Below are positions 12,518 to 25,800 of a DNA stretch of 64,000 nucleotides, one piece after another. Numbering within the stretch: the stretch's first letter is position 1; the number at the start of each line of letters is the position of its first letter. Origin of the DNA: Trochalopteron elliotii (taxonomy: Eukaryota > Chordata > Aves > Passeriformes > Leiothrichidae); assembly GCA_024734555.1 (NCBI GenBank), contig JANPWX010019802.1, positions 2,681,393-2,745,392 on the forward strand, read 5' to 3'. Below the pieces are notes generated by a model. That model was not told the DNA's origin, ran no database searches, and saw nothing but the letters and a program-made list of their open reading frames with translations. The position numbers were made by a program, and so were the translations under genes.

Positions 12518-13890
12518 TTACTTAGTCAACAGGAAGCTCCAAGTGTAGTGAGAAACAGTAAAACAAATGTACCGAAACCACAGCTGTTCAGTATCATCAC
12601 TTTCATCCAACAAAAAGCACATTTTAGTTGAGCTGTATATACTTCCATAAAACTGCTGGAAATTTTTTTTTTCCCCAGAACAAAATGTATGGCAGAATGA
12701 GACACAAGTTATACATCCTTATCAATGCCTTTTTTCTTTTCCCCTCAGTATCATGAGACATTGTATCTAAGTTAATCCTTGAATAAAGTTTCACTGGCTT
12801 TTGCTGCTGAGCTAGATCTGCACTACTTCCTTTGTAAATCTTCCTCATTTTTCTAATTATGATAATAAAAGCTACTTGCAAACATAAAATTATTTTGTAG
12901 AAACAAAGTACAAACATATTCAGACATTTTAATGTAACTGAATCAAACCTAACTAATTATCTGACCTACTGTGTCCCATTACAGATTCATCCCACTACAG
13001 ATTCATAACCAGAATGTTTTAGGTGTGTACCTTGCCCTTGACAGAAATATCTTTCCAGCAGTATCACTGAGTATTTTTAATTACAGTTCTCTTAACCCAT
13101 GCTTTTCCAACTCCATGCTTAGAACTTCTTGTGGAAAGTAACCTCAGTGAACCAGAGGAATTATCTCTCATGAAGAGCACTAAAATTGTGTAATAATTCT
13201 AAACATAAAACATGACTGGATCATATGGCACAACCGTGCTTACATTTACAAGAAAGTACAAAACCTCTTCCTTTAGTCTGCTGACACTGCTATCCTGGAT
13301 CTATAAATTACAAAGAAATATCAAGTGGATGAAGAATTTCAATACTGATTGATGCATGCATGTGAAAGTATTTTCAAAAACAAACGTCTGCCATCTCCCA
13401 AAATAATCCTGACTGTACCTCAAGCACTGTTCAGTGTATCATTGCATGAATATGCATCATCCATTTGCAAACTTACCTACATCACAGTCTTCTAGATGAA
13501 GTCATTCAGCCCTTCAGAGAAAACCCAGTAGTAAGATCTGTACCAGAGAACAAGTGCTGCAACTGACATTACATGAAAAAAAATCAACAGAGTGTGATAG
13601 CAACTAAAAGGAAAAAAAGAAAAGAAGGAGGAGGACAGCAGTGACACAGAAATGCTGATTCACTAGCAGAAATTAGGGAAATAAATATTACTGAAACAAA
13701 GCTTTTTTTCAGCAACTTCATTTTACTTTCAATGTTTTAAGAGTCACTTAATACCTGTAGAATTCCATTCAGTCATGACAGAGCATGTTTAATTTTAACC
13801 CTTCTGAGTTCACAGCACAAGAAGGTAAGCTGCAAGTATTTTAACAATTCTCTTCGTAACAGCTGAGTAGACTAACTCTCTTTAACCAGA

Positions 13891-13896
13891 TTTATT
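13891..13896 (-). terminator. Candidate poly(A) signal AATAAA, distal SCAMP1
   Basis: This canonical hexamer on the SCAMP1 strand lies about 2.8 kb after the stop codon. Other hexamers sit at 14613-14618 and, much further away, at 11545-11550. Confidence 0.3.
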
Positions 13897-15547
13897 GATA
13901 GTGGACATTTTGCTTCACCATTTCAGCAGAAATACAGCATCTATATACAGAATTATAAAAAGCAAGTCAGACTTTTACATAGATCATCCTCCCTGCATAT
14001 CACCCTGACTGTTAGAAGAAAAATCCCCATTATTGGTCAAAACTATACAGAGCGAACACCTAGGAAAAAAGTCTTTTTTTTAATTCTATGACACTGTGTT
14101 AATACAATAAATATACAAAACTTCTGAACTACCGAGACATGCAACAGAGGGACAGAAGGAGTGCATTTGTACAGAACCATGACATTTACCAGGATGGCAG
14201 AACATTGTTAGTAATTTACAAAATATACAAACATCCTCAGATAAATAAAAACAACTCCTAAATTACAGATCAATGACTACTGACATTCCAGTGTTTAAAC
14301 TTCATACCTTGTACTCTGTCACAATACTACAAAAAGACAACTCAAGTGGGCGCCATACTCTGATTAATAAGAGATCATAAAATCTGATTTTTGTTAGGTA
14401 AGAAATATTTTAACCAATCTCGGCCTTCTGTTGTCAAAGCTAACCAAACTTTCCCCTCCCTTTTAGGTTGCAAATTTCACTCAGAAGGCTTAAATCCGTA
14501 CATTCAATCCATGATATTACAAATCAATAATTCTTATACACAGAACATTACATAGGTTTTGTCAAGAACATTTCAAACATTTGAGAAAAAAATCTACCTG
14601 TAAAATTCAGGTTTTATTTCTAAAGTGTTTGGGTTTTTTTTCCGGTAATCTATGCTATCATGCAATTTTCAACTTCAGTTAAATTGTAAGGATGACGTCC
14701 CTAAGATTCCCATCCAAGAGACACCAAACCAATTCCCTAAATTTAGATTTAATCCATAGCAGAGTTCCTAGATACAACCCTCAAGTTAAGTTTAAAATAT
14801 GAAAAGAACAATCTTGATATATAGTTTCTAAAATTAAGATCCCCAATCTCAGCAGAGAATAGTGACTTTCCTCTGAAAAGCTTTAAAAATATTCCACGCA
14901 GATTTAAGTTCAGTTGTTAGCATGTCCACTATTATGACATTTTAACAGCCTTGTTAGATAGAATATTTAAGCAAGTATATTCATTAATGTGAACTTCAGC
15001 GTAGGTGAAACTATGATGTTTCTTTCAAATTCAAGTCTGGTTTAAAGAAATTAGTAAACGAAAGGAGACTAACAGAAGAATTCATGCCAACAGTATATTA
15101 CTGATTCAAGGATTAGGCTACGGGAGAATTTTTTTAAATGAGCTTCTATTATTATGAATACAGTGTACTGAAACAGAAATTCTATGACATTCAGTCCACT
15201 TTCAGATCATGGGGGGCTTTATGCTGTGTTATTAGAGATGATTCACCTTAAGAGCTGAATTAATTTCAGCCACGGTGTGTACTTTACACAGGCTGTGGGA
15301 TGTCATCTTTCCATTTTCTGGAAGAGTTTGAAAAACTGCCTAAGTATTTACATACATATTGTATGCAAGTCTCATGAGGCAATCCAAGAATAAGATCTTC
15401 AAAGGAGAGAAAATTATATAAACTATACTAAAGCCTTGATGATATTATATTTTAGAATATTGTGATGGTATTTACCATTATGGATTCTTAGTTTCGCAGA
15501 CCCAATCTAACCTCTTAGGCCTCCAATTCAATGAGTTAAAATTTAAC

Positions 15548-15553
15548 TTTATT
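15548..15553 (-). terminator. Candidate poly(A) signal AATAAA, proximal SCAMP1
   Basis: This is the first canonical hexamer on the SCAMP1 strand, about 1.16 kb after the stop codon. Confidence 0.35.
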
Positions 15554-16712
15554 AAAGATAAACATTTCTCCCTTTGACAAATCAAAATAGTTTAAAAGTT
15601 TTTTCCCTATAGCTTAAATCAATTACAGAGATGGCTGAGTTAATATTAAAATTAATTCAAGTATCATTAAATGCCATTGCTTAAAGAGCCTGGTTTTAGA
15701 CAATATTCCTGTTAGAAAATTAAATACTGTGTATATATAGTGTTTTGGACAGGCACTAAACAGAGTGACTGTCCAGGCTAGAGATTTAGTACCACTGTTA
15801 AACATAAATCTATACTTGAAAAAAAACCCAAACAAAAAACTAACCAAAGAAATCCCAAATAAAACAAAAATACCACTGCACATAAAAGAGGGACAGGGGA
15901 TATGCGAATACTGAAGTTAAAAATAGCAAATACATAATCATTTAGCTAAATCACCAGTTAACTTCCTTAAACTGAACTATTCTATTACAGAGAATGTTTA
16001 TGCCCCATAGTAATTTCTCACAGGTAGAGAATATTCCATGGAAATAGATACAAACAAATGCTATAAAGTGGCGCAGGTAAATTCTGGACCAAAACACTAC
16101 TTAAACAAGATCAGGTAACTCAACAGTATTCATGCAAACTTACAGGTTTATATCAAAAGACTTACCTAAAAAAAAAAACCAAAACCAAACAAGAAAAGAA
16201 TTTGTCTTACTTGTATTTGATCCCCAGCAGCTGTTGAAATTGCAAAAAAAGTTGTCAAACCTAACTATATCTCTCAGTCTACCCCACTTCTTATGACAGA
16301 AATGGGGAAATCAGTTCTTGCAAAGAAAAATAATTAATCCAAAGTGCTTTCCTGAACTTTAAAAAAAATAGTGGAGTGAATTGCTAAAAAACTTTCCAGA
16401 TTCTTAATACATTGATTTGATCATTATATACCACAGTTCATTCTCAGGCCAGTTGTTGAAATAATTTATCCTCCGTAAAATACGGAAAGCTTTGCATTGC
16501 AGAATTCAACATGTTAAAGAAGTGAAAAAATGGTTTTTCCTCTCTAAATGAATTCATACTAAAATAAACCAAACATTTCCCATTTAACCCATGCACAGCT
16601 GCAGAAGAGACGAACATGCTGTGTGAATTTTGACCTAGGCATTTCGGGAATACAGTAAAATTGACTGTAAAAATCAAGAACAGTTGGAGAGAACTGTGGT
16701 AACTTTGTTTCC

Positions 16713-16877
16713 CTACATCCGGTTACCCTTGAAGGCGTTCTGGGCGGCGCTGGTGGCCGCGGTGGAGGCGGCGTTGGCCGCAGCCGTTTGCACAGTTTTG
16801 TTGGACATCACTCCCGTGGCAAACTCCTGCTGAGCCTTCTCAAAGCTGGCGCCAGTGGTGCGGTACAGCCCGTGCAC
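16713..16877 (-). CDS. SCAMP1: SCAMP1 coding exon 9 (residues 286-339 and stop)
   Basis: The exon encodes the C-terminal cytosolic tail: [19 protein letters not shown], then an Ala/Thr-rich stretch and the end QNAFKGNRM, followed by TAG. The mammalian end as I know it is GNQI, so the last two residues differ. This exon is GC-rich at the alanine run compared with the AT-rich surroundings. Confidence 0.97.
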   Translation of the reverse strand: MHGLYRTTGASFEKAQQEFATGVMSNKTVQTAAANAASTAATSAAQNAFKGNRM

Positions 16878-19800
16878 CTGCAGGGGGAAAAGCACTCAGG
16901 AAATGGTGCCCAGCTTCCCGTTTCTCAGCAGACCAACAGCAAAGCCTCAAATGCAAAGTGGAGCCGCCAGGTGGGGAAGTGTGATTTGTTCGTGTGTTTG
17001 AGTGACTCAGAGATGAGAACATGGAATTTTTTCCCTCAGACTTTTGAATTTTTCATTGTCCTGCTGCACACAATTTGACTGTGGGGGATACCTGTAATCA
17101 TCTGCAAGTTCAGAGGGGGTCTCATCATGTTTACTAAAATGTGTGATGTATATTTGGTGAATTTTTCTCTATAACAATATTTAGAAACGTTTTAGTTACT
17201 CTGCTGGTTACAAGAGTAAGCTACAGTCTGACTGAATATTAAACATTTCAAAATATCCTAATTACACAGGTAAACATTTGCACATTACACATATCCTAAT
17301 TAGACAGGTGCAAACTAGTGTGATGACCAATAGCTCTGCATAATTACCAGAGGAATAAACAATATGACCTATAAATGCTCCTAACAATGTGGCATATAAA
17401 AAAATAAAAACCAACAGAAAAGGCAAAAAATCCTGATTAACTTCCAATTATCTCAGCCATTAAAATTCAAATGCTGTGACTCAGTTACGCCACAAAGAGG
17501 TTGTCAAATAATATTACAAAGACTTTTTCATTCCAGTGTAGCAGGAAAATTAACGTAATTTCTTCTCTGTTATGAATAAGACTATTTCTCATCCATAAAG
17601 ATATACCAAGTCATACATGAAGATGAACATTTTTGGAAAAAATCTGAATGCATGCAGTAAGAAAAGTGTAAAAACATATTCTACCATACATTTTTCTTGC
17701 TTTTTTCTTCTCATCTATACAGTATTTTTACAGAAGTCAAGAAAGGACATCTCCAGGCACACACTTAAAATTTCAAGTTTACTGTGAACAGGTCAAAAGA
17801 ATTTGTGTGTGTAAAATCTTTAAACCTAACTATAACTAGGTTGAATTACTAGAATTCAGCCAGCACATCATCATCAGAATTCTCAGTTATCTCAGTGACT
17901 TACTAGTGCATCTGTATCTACACTTAAATCTTCTAGGTGGAAATTCACCAAAAGTAACCACAGAAAGAAAGTTTATTTCTTTGAGTTTTCATGCTCCTGC
18001 CTCATTAGCTGGCAATAAAATATTAAAAAAAAGAGATACAGAAATAAAAATCCTTTTCTGAGGTCCTGAGCATCTCTCTCTTCTATTGATTTTCATGGGA
18101 ATGACTTTGGTAAGAGCTGAAAATTAGCAATCACTTGAGTCACACTTCTCTGCACCTGAGGGACAACCTGGCACCTACAGCTACAATCAATGTCCAGTGC
18201 ATTCACCTATTCCTTTGTGGTCAGGTGACCTCTCAGGTTCTCTAATTCAGCCCTGTCCTTCCCCATTTGCAAAAAATATCGGCATTGTACAAGTAGCATT
18301 TTGTAACTCCACAACAGTATAAGCAAAACTCTACTGTTGTTAATAGGTAAGACTCACCTTGAAGAATACAGTTTAATCCCCACTACTTTGTGAAAGAGTA
18401 CCTCTCTCAAGACAGAAAGTAAAATCCAAATCAAACCCAGGAAATGAAGAAGGGGAATAATATGTAACTTACCTTTTTAAACATAACTAGTGAGATAACA
18501 GCAGATGCTGTGAAAAGTGCAGCTATGATTATCATCATAATGCCAACAGGAATACTCTTATTAAGTCCAGTAAGAGATGAAATCCACCCACTGAAGGAAG
18601 GAGAAAGAACAAATTTTATTAGTACAGCACATGAATCATTTAATCAAAGATACCCTCAGTGAAGAAAAGTTTGTAAACTCCTGGTTCTGAACCATTTTCA
18701 ATATTTTTGAAGAAAAATCATGGGAATCCTACATAAGCATATTTTGGTTCTATGATATGCTTTTAAAGCTTAATTTCCATTTTTTCACAGAAAATACAGT
18801 AAAACTGCACGAAGATTTGTTGTTAGTATTATTATCCTTGAGTAAAATTGTGGCGAAATGAGAGAGTTGCTTCTCAACTTCTTGACCTTTTTTGTTATAC
18901 TGTCATTTCAGATTGATTCAAGACTGCCTGAATTCATAGATGAGAAAATATCCCCAAAAAGATAGTTTCTAACTTCTATAAATACAAAACAGGCAAATAC
19001 CACATATACACAGCTTCTGTGTGAAGACTCATTTAATTGTATCCACACAGTGATGCGTTCTCAACTGAGGTTAATACAATTTTTTCAAGTAGAGAGCATC
19101 AGATGAACTAACAGAAAATGCTATATAAGTATCTACTTCAAGCATTTCCCCATTCTTCAATATTTAAACACCAAGAGATACCAGAAGAGTTTCAGACCTG
19201 ATGACCAAAAAAGCAGATTGCCTTAAGAACAAAACCCTATGCATTAAGAGGGGAATATATAATTATATATAATATATATATATAATATATAAGCTAATAT
19301 ATAATATATAATATAATATATAATAATATATAATATATAATATATAAGCTTATATATTTGCAAACATTTAAAAGAAAAATTAACTTATTACAGAATATGG
19401 ATGAGACTCAGACAAATGAACTTTTCAAATAATATCAAAGATATACTACTATATTCACCTAAATGCCTTGTTAACGCATTCTACAAACTTTAGCCATAAA
19501 TTTCTCATTACTTAAGAAATATATTAATATTATTAGAAATACCTAATACATAAAATATGAAAACAATACATTATTGATGTCTATAAATTTTTGCTTTCCT
19601 TTACCTTAAATACGTAATGAGTAGTAACTCCTTATACCACCAAAACAGAGGAGGTAGTATATGAAAGAGTTAGTTCAACGTGGTTTGAATTGAAGGATAA
19701 AATTTTGACTAGCCCAGTAACAGAACTACTTCACATTCTTTGGATATATTTCACCCACTTCTCCTAGTTAAGAGCACTCCAAAAATGTTTTCTTTTGAGA

Positions 19801-22800
19801 GTTAAATGTAACATTCCAGTGAACACAAGATTATTCCTTTAAAAACACAGACTGCATTGCAGTTGTTACTTCAAATATGAGTGTTTGTCTTACAGACAGT
19901 ACAACACTATGGCAAACAAAACGAATACTCACCAGTTTCCCCATCTTTGAAATCCTGCAGCTTGAAGTACATGTACAGCAAACTGACAGATATATACGAA
20001 GAAGAACACAAAGAACCTGAATGAACTGTCACTCCTGAAAGAGGTGGGGGGAAAAAATATTAAAGCAGCCAGAAAATTCATGACTTTTATTCATATTCTG
20101 TAGTACCAATCTAACTTTTTTTTCATTAACTAGAGGAAAAGTACTTTCATTGATCAAGTGACCTGAAGTATCAGCAATTCTGTGGTTTTTTAGAGTGGTT
20201 ATTTACAAGAGCTGCTCTTTCTTCTTTAATATAGGGATTTTGCCACCTGCATCTCTAAGAAAGGTGAGAACAGTTCTCTACAGCTCAGAGCAGAGGCTCT
20301 TCAACTAACCATTTAGGTTTGTATAAAGAATTCTGCTCCACTTTCAGAGTGAAGTTCACAGTGATGGCAAGATGGTAACAGAATATTTAACTTGTGAAAG
20401 GAAATAAAATCTCATATGAAATTACTGAAACACGGCTCACCAAAATACTGAAGCAGCTGTTATTTTTAAGTAAAATGTACAAAATACATTTGCTGTTTAA
20501 ATTACTAAAATGCCAAAGACTGAAAAAAAAAACCCAAACCCAGCAAAATATAAATGAACAGGCAAAATTTAAGCCAAGTCTCAACTTACTACTGTCAAAA
20601 CTATAGATTATATGGTATGCTTGCTACTAGAGCTCTCAAGAAAGCAGAAATCATTAAGTTACAGAAACAGATTTTGCTCTTAACACCTCTTCCTGCAGAA
20701 AGGAGTTCATAATTTTTATACAACCAGTTCAGTTCAATAACTATTTCATTTTCAGCTGAGCAACTGACTGAAAGTTAAATATGCAAGTAGTAGTTCCTCA
20801 ACCAACCAGTGTTCCCTAAGAAAAACTACAGATTTACTAGATAAGAAATGGATGTTAAACTATACGATTCCTCAAAGATTGTGGGCATAGCAATACCTCC
20901 CTGATTACCAAAAGGAAACACTTCCTGTAGTCTTAAGTGTTACAGTTAATTGCAATTTCTGGCCATCAGTCTTTTAATGCAAGAATAGGGGTATTTTAAC
21001 TGAGAACATCCCGAATCACTTCAATGTAGAAAAACCCCAAAACTCTAGGAGTACGGGACTTGAAATCTCTACATGCTTGACATTCACTAAGAAAAGGTTT
21101 AATATTGCATGCAAGTACACCATTCTATTCTTAATCACACACCTCATGCTTCTGAAGTTTGCAAAGATTACTACAACTATGAAAAATACTAGTTTGTTTG
21201 CTATATACCTCTCTATTAATTCTTAAGAATCTCAGGCTATTTCAATTACAGATACTGGAGGTGTCTATTACTTTAAAATACAAGATTTTAAAGTTAGCTA
21301 TTTACAAAGTTCATTCAGGAAGCAAAAGATTTGACACAATTTACTAATAACCTACTCAAATTCTTGGTGTGAGCAGACAGATTTAATGAAAACTTTCTTT
21401 GCAACTGTTACCAGCACTTATTAACTTTAACCAAGTTAAGTATTTCTGACAAATATTTTGTCTGTGGTAAACGTTACAAATATTTTAAAGGATACTCCAT
21501 AATAATACTAACTATTGGCATCTGTACTTCAAATACAGCAACTGAATTAATGCCAAATATATTCTTTGTTTCTAATGAAAGCACTTTAAAGGATTATCAT
21601 CATGATAATCAAGGAAATTCTGGAATGTTAATGCATTTTAACAAGTTTTTAAATATCCTATGTCAAGCTGAAGTTGTTACCTGAAAGCTCCATAAAGTGG
21701 TCTGTACCAGCAGACAAAAGAACAAGGGGTAAAAAGCAAGAACCAGAGAATACTCAATCCAAAATCAACTCCTCGTGTAGCATCAACATAAAACCAGGCC
21801 AAACATCCAAAGATATTAAGGAACAGTGTCACTGTATGGACTGTAGAAGCAAAGGCAAAATAGTTTTAATTAAGTTATGTTTAAACAATAAATTATTACA
21901 ACGGCTAAAGTTATACCTGAACTTATAAACATTTTAAACATTTAAACAAAACAGCATTTTAAACAAAACATCAGCATGCTGACAACACAAATACCATCTC
22001 AAAGCCTTCAGTGATAAATTGATTTTTACAGTTTTCTAAATTTCAGGTAAACCCTGTATTCACAAGTGAGAGCACCCTACACGAAAATTTAAGTACCACC
22101 AGCTACCTGGCAATGGAAAATATCCTGTCATAAAAATAAAACACTTTCCAACATTGAATTAAGAAAAAAGAGGTTTCTACAGCTGCAAGAATAGATTTTT
22201 TTAAAGTAATAACTGAATACAAATACTTATGGGACTACTGAATATTTTTGAGAGAAAGCTCAAAAATATGATAAATTGCATCGCTGTACCCTTTTGAATA
22301 TGAAAACAAAAATTTTCCAAATAAACTTTCAACAGAAAACTCTTTGTCTTCCATATAATAAAACTAAAAAAAAACCCCTCTTACTAAGAATGTTCCTCAA
22401 TAAAACATGGTCTGCAAGAAGCTGTTCTAGATGCTTTAATATATTTTGTATGTTCAAATATTTCTTAGAATACTGGTCTTTCTTAGAACATCTGCCTTTT
22501 TGGTGGTCTGTGGTTAGCTCAATAGTATAATTTTTCATTGGCAGACCTTGTTACACATTAACTATTCAGTTTTTACTAAAGAAAATGCATTTGAATTATG
22601 ACTTCACATTTTATTTCAATTAAGTTTACTTCTTAGAGCAGAATAAGGCAATATTAAGAAACATTACAACTACTACATTCATGCTATCTAGCACAGAAGT
22701 TAGTTCTGCTAGACTTCAAAGATGAACATGAATTTCTCTCTTTGTTCAGCAATAACCAGTGATTCAGGAGGGATTCTGCTGCCTCAGAGAACAATTTCTT

Positions 22801-25800
22801 TCCTTGTGGATCAGGATAAAGTAGAGTATTTATAACTGCACAAACTGCTCCTGACAGCAATGATTTTTATTTTAAAGTTCAGAGCAACATTTTAGCCATT
22901 CTGCTGGATGGTAAGGTTAACAGAACAGGCAAGATACTAAAGATTCTGAAAAAGAGAATCCTGAAACACTTTGTTGCTGTCTTAATTATTATTTGAGCTC
23001 TAAATCAACACAGTGGGAAAGAACCCTCAAAAGCAAGATGCACAGACCATTGCATGGAAGACTGATAAAACTGAAAACATTTCCTCAGATAAATAGATCA
23101 CATTTTCCAGTAAGAGTTGCCAGAATCAAAACACTTCGTTCTTTTAAATAGAAGTCAATTATTGTACCGACATATCTTATATCATATAGCACTGCCCAAA
23201 GGGGTTGCCAGAGGAACTAATTTCAGAATTTGTGTGTTTATGCCTCATAAAGCAAAAGACACTACACAAATCCCAGTTCCTGCCTTTCTCTGGTAAGTAT
23301 GAAAAAGGGGTATTCTCTCTTTTTCTACTCAATACTGGAACACATGAAGACCCCTGTGTAACTAGAAACATTTGAATTTTGGTGGAGCTTGAACTTTCCA
23401 AAATTACATTTTTTTTAAAAACTGCAATTATGGCAACAGCACAAGTTTTAAAAGAGTACAATCAGTGCAGAAAAAAAAAAGGCATCACACCTACTACTGA
23501 TACTAAAACCAGCAACACAGGGATCTGCTTCTGTACTGTAACACAGTCTCAGCTGTACAAAACAAGCATTAGCAAGCTATAGAGAAAGACAGCAGATTTG
23601 ATTAACAATTCTCACTTCACTGCACTTTCCCTTCACTCTGCCTGCTTGCTGCAAGGTACAGAGAATCATTTATCCTCTCAGCCAACACCTTCACTAAAGG
23701 ACCTAGGCCAAGCTTAGCTCTTATATGAACAGACATGTTTGTAGGTTTAAGGTAACAGTTTTAAGTACTTGCCTCAGCAAATTAAACCATAATACAAGTT
23801 ATTAGAAAATAATGACCACCTGGGGGCTGGAATCACCTAGGGCTTTGGCAGGAGTCTGCAACATGCAATTTCTGTATGACAACCTCACAGCTCTAAGAAT
23901 TGAGCAGTGTGTGATTGAAGAAAGCCATCTCACAGTTTATGTGAGGAAACAGCTGAAGTTGAAAAAAGAGGCATTCATGCCAGAATAAGTCAACAATAGG
24001 AAATTGCATTAGTTTAGTAAGTAGTAATACTTTACTTCTTTTTCTTGGTGTAAGCTTTCCTAAACAGAAGAATTGTCCTTAGACATATTCCTTGACTTAA
24101 TTAACTACACTTTATCACCCATAAATGTCTGAAAGTGAGTTGCAGATAAAGACCACAAGTTGTACTGAAGATATTTGGCATGTACATTATCGAGATGTTT
24201 TTGCTATTCCGTTTGAGATGGCATGAAAACAAATTTTTGTACTACGTTTAATTTCAGTAACATTTCACTGATTATATTCTCAGGAAATCTAAGTCCACAC
24301 TAGGACACATGACTGTCACCCAGGATTGGAATTGCCTAAAGGCAAATGGGATGCCACAGAATGGAGAGTTTTGAAGCCATAAGGCAACTCACAAGGGAGG
24401 ACTGGGCTAGTGAAGTTTGATCACACATAACCTTGGAGCATCAAGTAGCTTCAGATGTTGTTTAGGCTTTTGTTCCTGGTCTATTCTGCATGCTTGGGAG
24501 AGAAGTACTAACATGCCTTACAAAAGGAGGAAGATCTTCCATAGGGAAAAAATGGATTTTGAAACAGACTTAGATAACATAACATAAGCATTAAAAGGTC
24601 TTGGATCAGCACATAAACATGTGCTATCTAAAATGTGCAAGTACTTTTTAAAAATCTCCTGATGCTGCACACTAAAAACCACACAATAATATGGAGGGGA
24701 CCAAGAGTGAATCTGTATGACAGCAACCAGCCAAACCTTGAGAAAACCTCACCCATAAAGAAAGGCTGAGTGAACTGTGCTAAGTAAAAGTAGATGACTA
24801 ACAGGGATAAAAGTGTTTTCCATAACAACAGTGGACAGAACAGGAAACACAGGAGGGGAGAATTAAATTAATATACCAAGAAACATCTTCTAATTCTAAA
24901 AGACAGCAACCCATTAGAACAGGCTTAGAAGGAGTTTGTGTATACATACACACACACATACACCCTCTATTGTATCCTCAGACAGAGGATGAGATGCAAC
25001 TCTACTAAACAGAAAAAGAAAAAAAGTTGGTACTTTCATGGTATTATTTCTCTACCAGCATCTCTTCAGTTTGTAACTTCAAAAAAGAAATATTATTTGA
25101 AAATCAGTAGTGTTTATCATACTATCAGCCTGTGGGGAAAGTAGCTGGAAAACATGCTTTTGAGCCTGTTTTTGACTTTTGGCACAAGTCAGGAGACATT
25201 GTACTTGAAATTGGACACAATAATAGCACAAAAAGATAAAAAAATCAGTGCCCAGTGCTAATGAGCTAGGAAAACTGTCATTTTCATGTGCAAGCCCTTA
25301 AAGCACCAATGGCCACAAAGCCAAGACAGAACAGAAAAGCTCCAATGGTAACTGTGAAAAGTCATGGCTAATTGATTGTTATAGTTCACAAAAACATGTG
25401 AGCACTCAATCTGTTAAAAAATGTAAGTCTCTCCCCTGGAGAAAAAATGTGCAAAGATAAAACCACATCAAAGAATTAGAAAACTCTGACTTCTAATACA
25501 AAAGAAGAGGGATGAATTAATGAAATAAGGATTCAGAGTTGTTTTCTCATGAAAGGAAGAGCATATGAGTCTTAAGTAAAGAAGTTTCCTCAGAGATATA
25601 AAAACCAAGAATCATGATATAAAATTAATATTAACTGTGGAAGCACAGAAAACTAAACTAGAAACTTTCTTCCCAGGGATACTACAAAGGAAAGGGACCC
25701 ACTTTATAAAGTGCTGAGAATGCAGTACTAGATTTATCCAAATGTGATTATGTTCACAGAGCCTCTAGACCTCAAAAGACATAGGAAGTTCTGGAAGAGG

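Larger units (their letters stand above)
10130..13890. other. Intergenic stretch between convergent LHFPL2 and SCAMP1
   Basis: No exon, RNA gene or transposon could be recognised here. It holds a minisatellite (11055-11124), a compound AT/TG microsatellite (12415-12517) and a GC-richer patch at 12000-12190 whose ORFs on both strands lack any recognisable domain. Part of it may be distal 3' UTR of either gene. A minus-strand AATAAA at 11545-11550 is one possible distal SCAMP1 end. Confidence 0.5.
13891..16712 (-). other. SCAMP1: Inferred SCAMP1 3' UTR
   Basis: This AT-rich sequence lies directly downstream of the SCAMP1 stop and is free of recognisable transposons. Minus-strand AATAAA hexamers occur at 15548-15553, 14613-14618 and 13891-13896. 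SCAMP1 is known to have a long 3' UTR in other vertebrates, so a UTR of 1-3 kb is a reasonable inference. The exact end is unknown, and the lower limit given here is just the last hexamer in this block. Confidence 0.4.
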
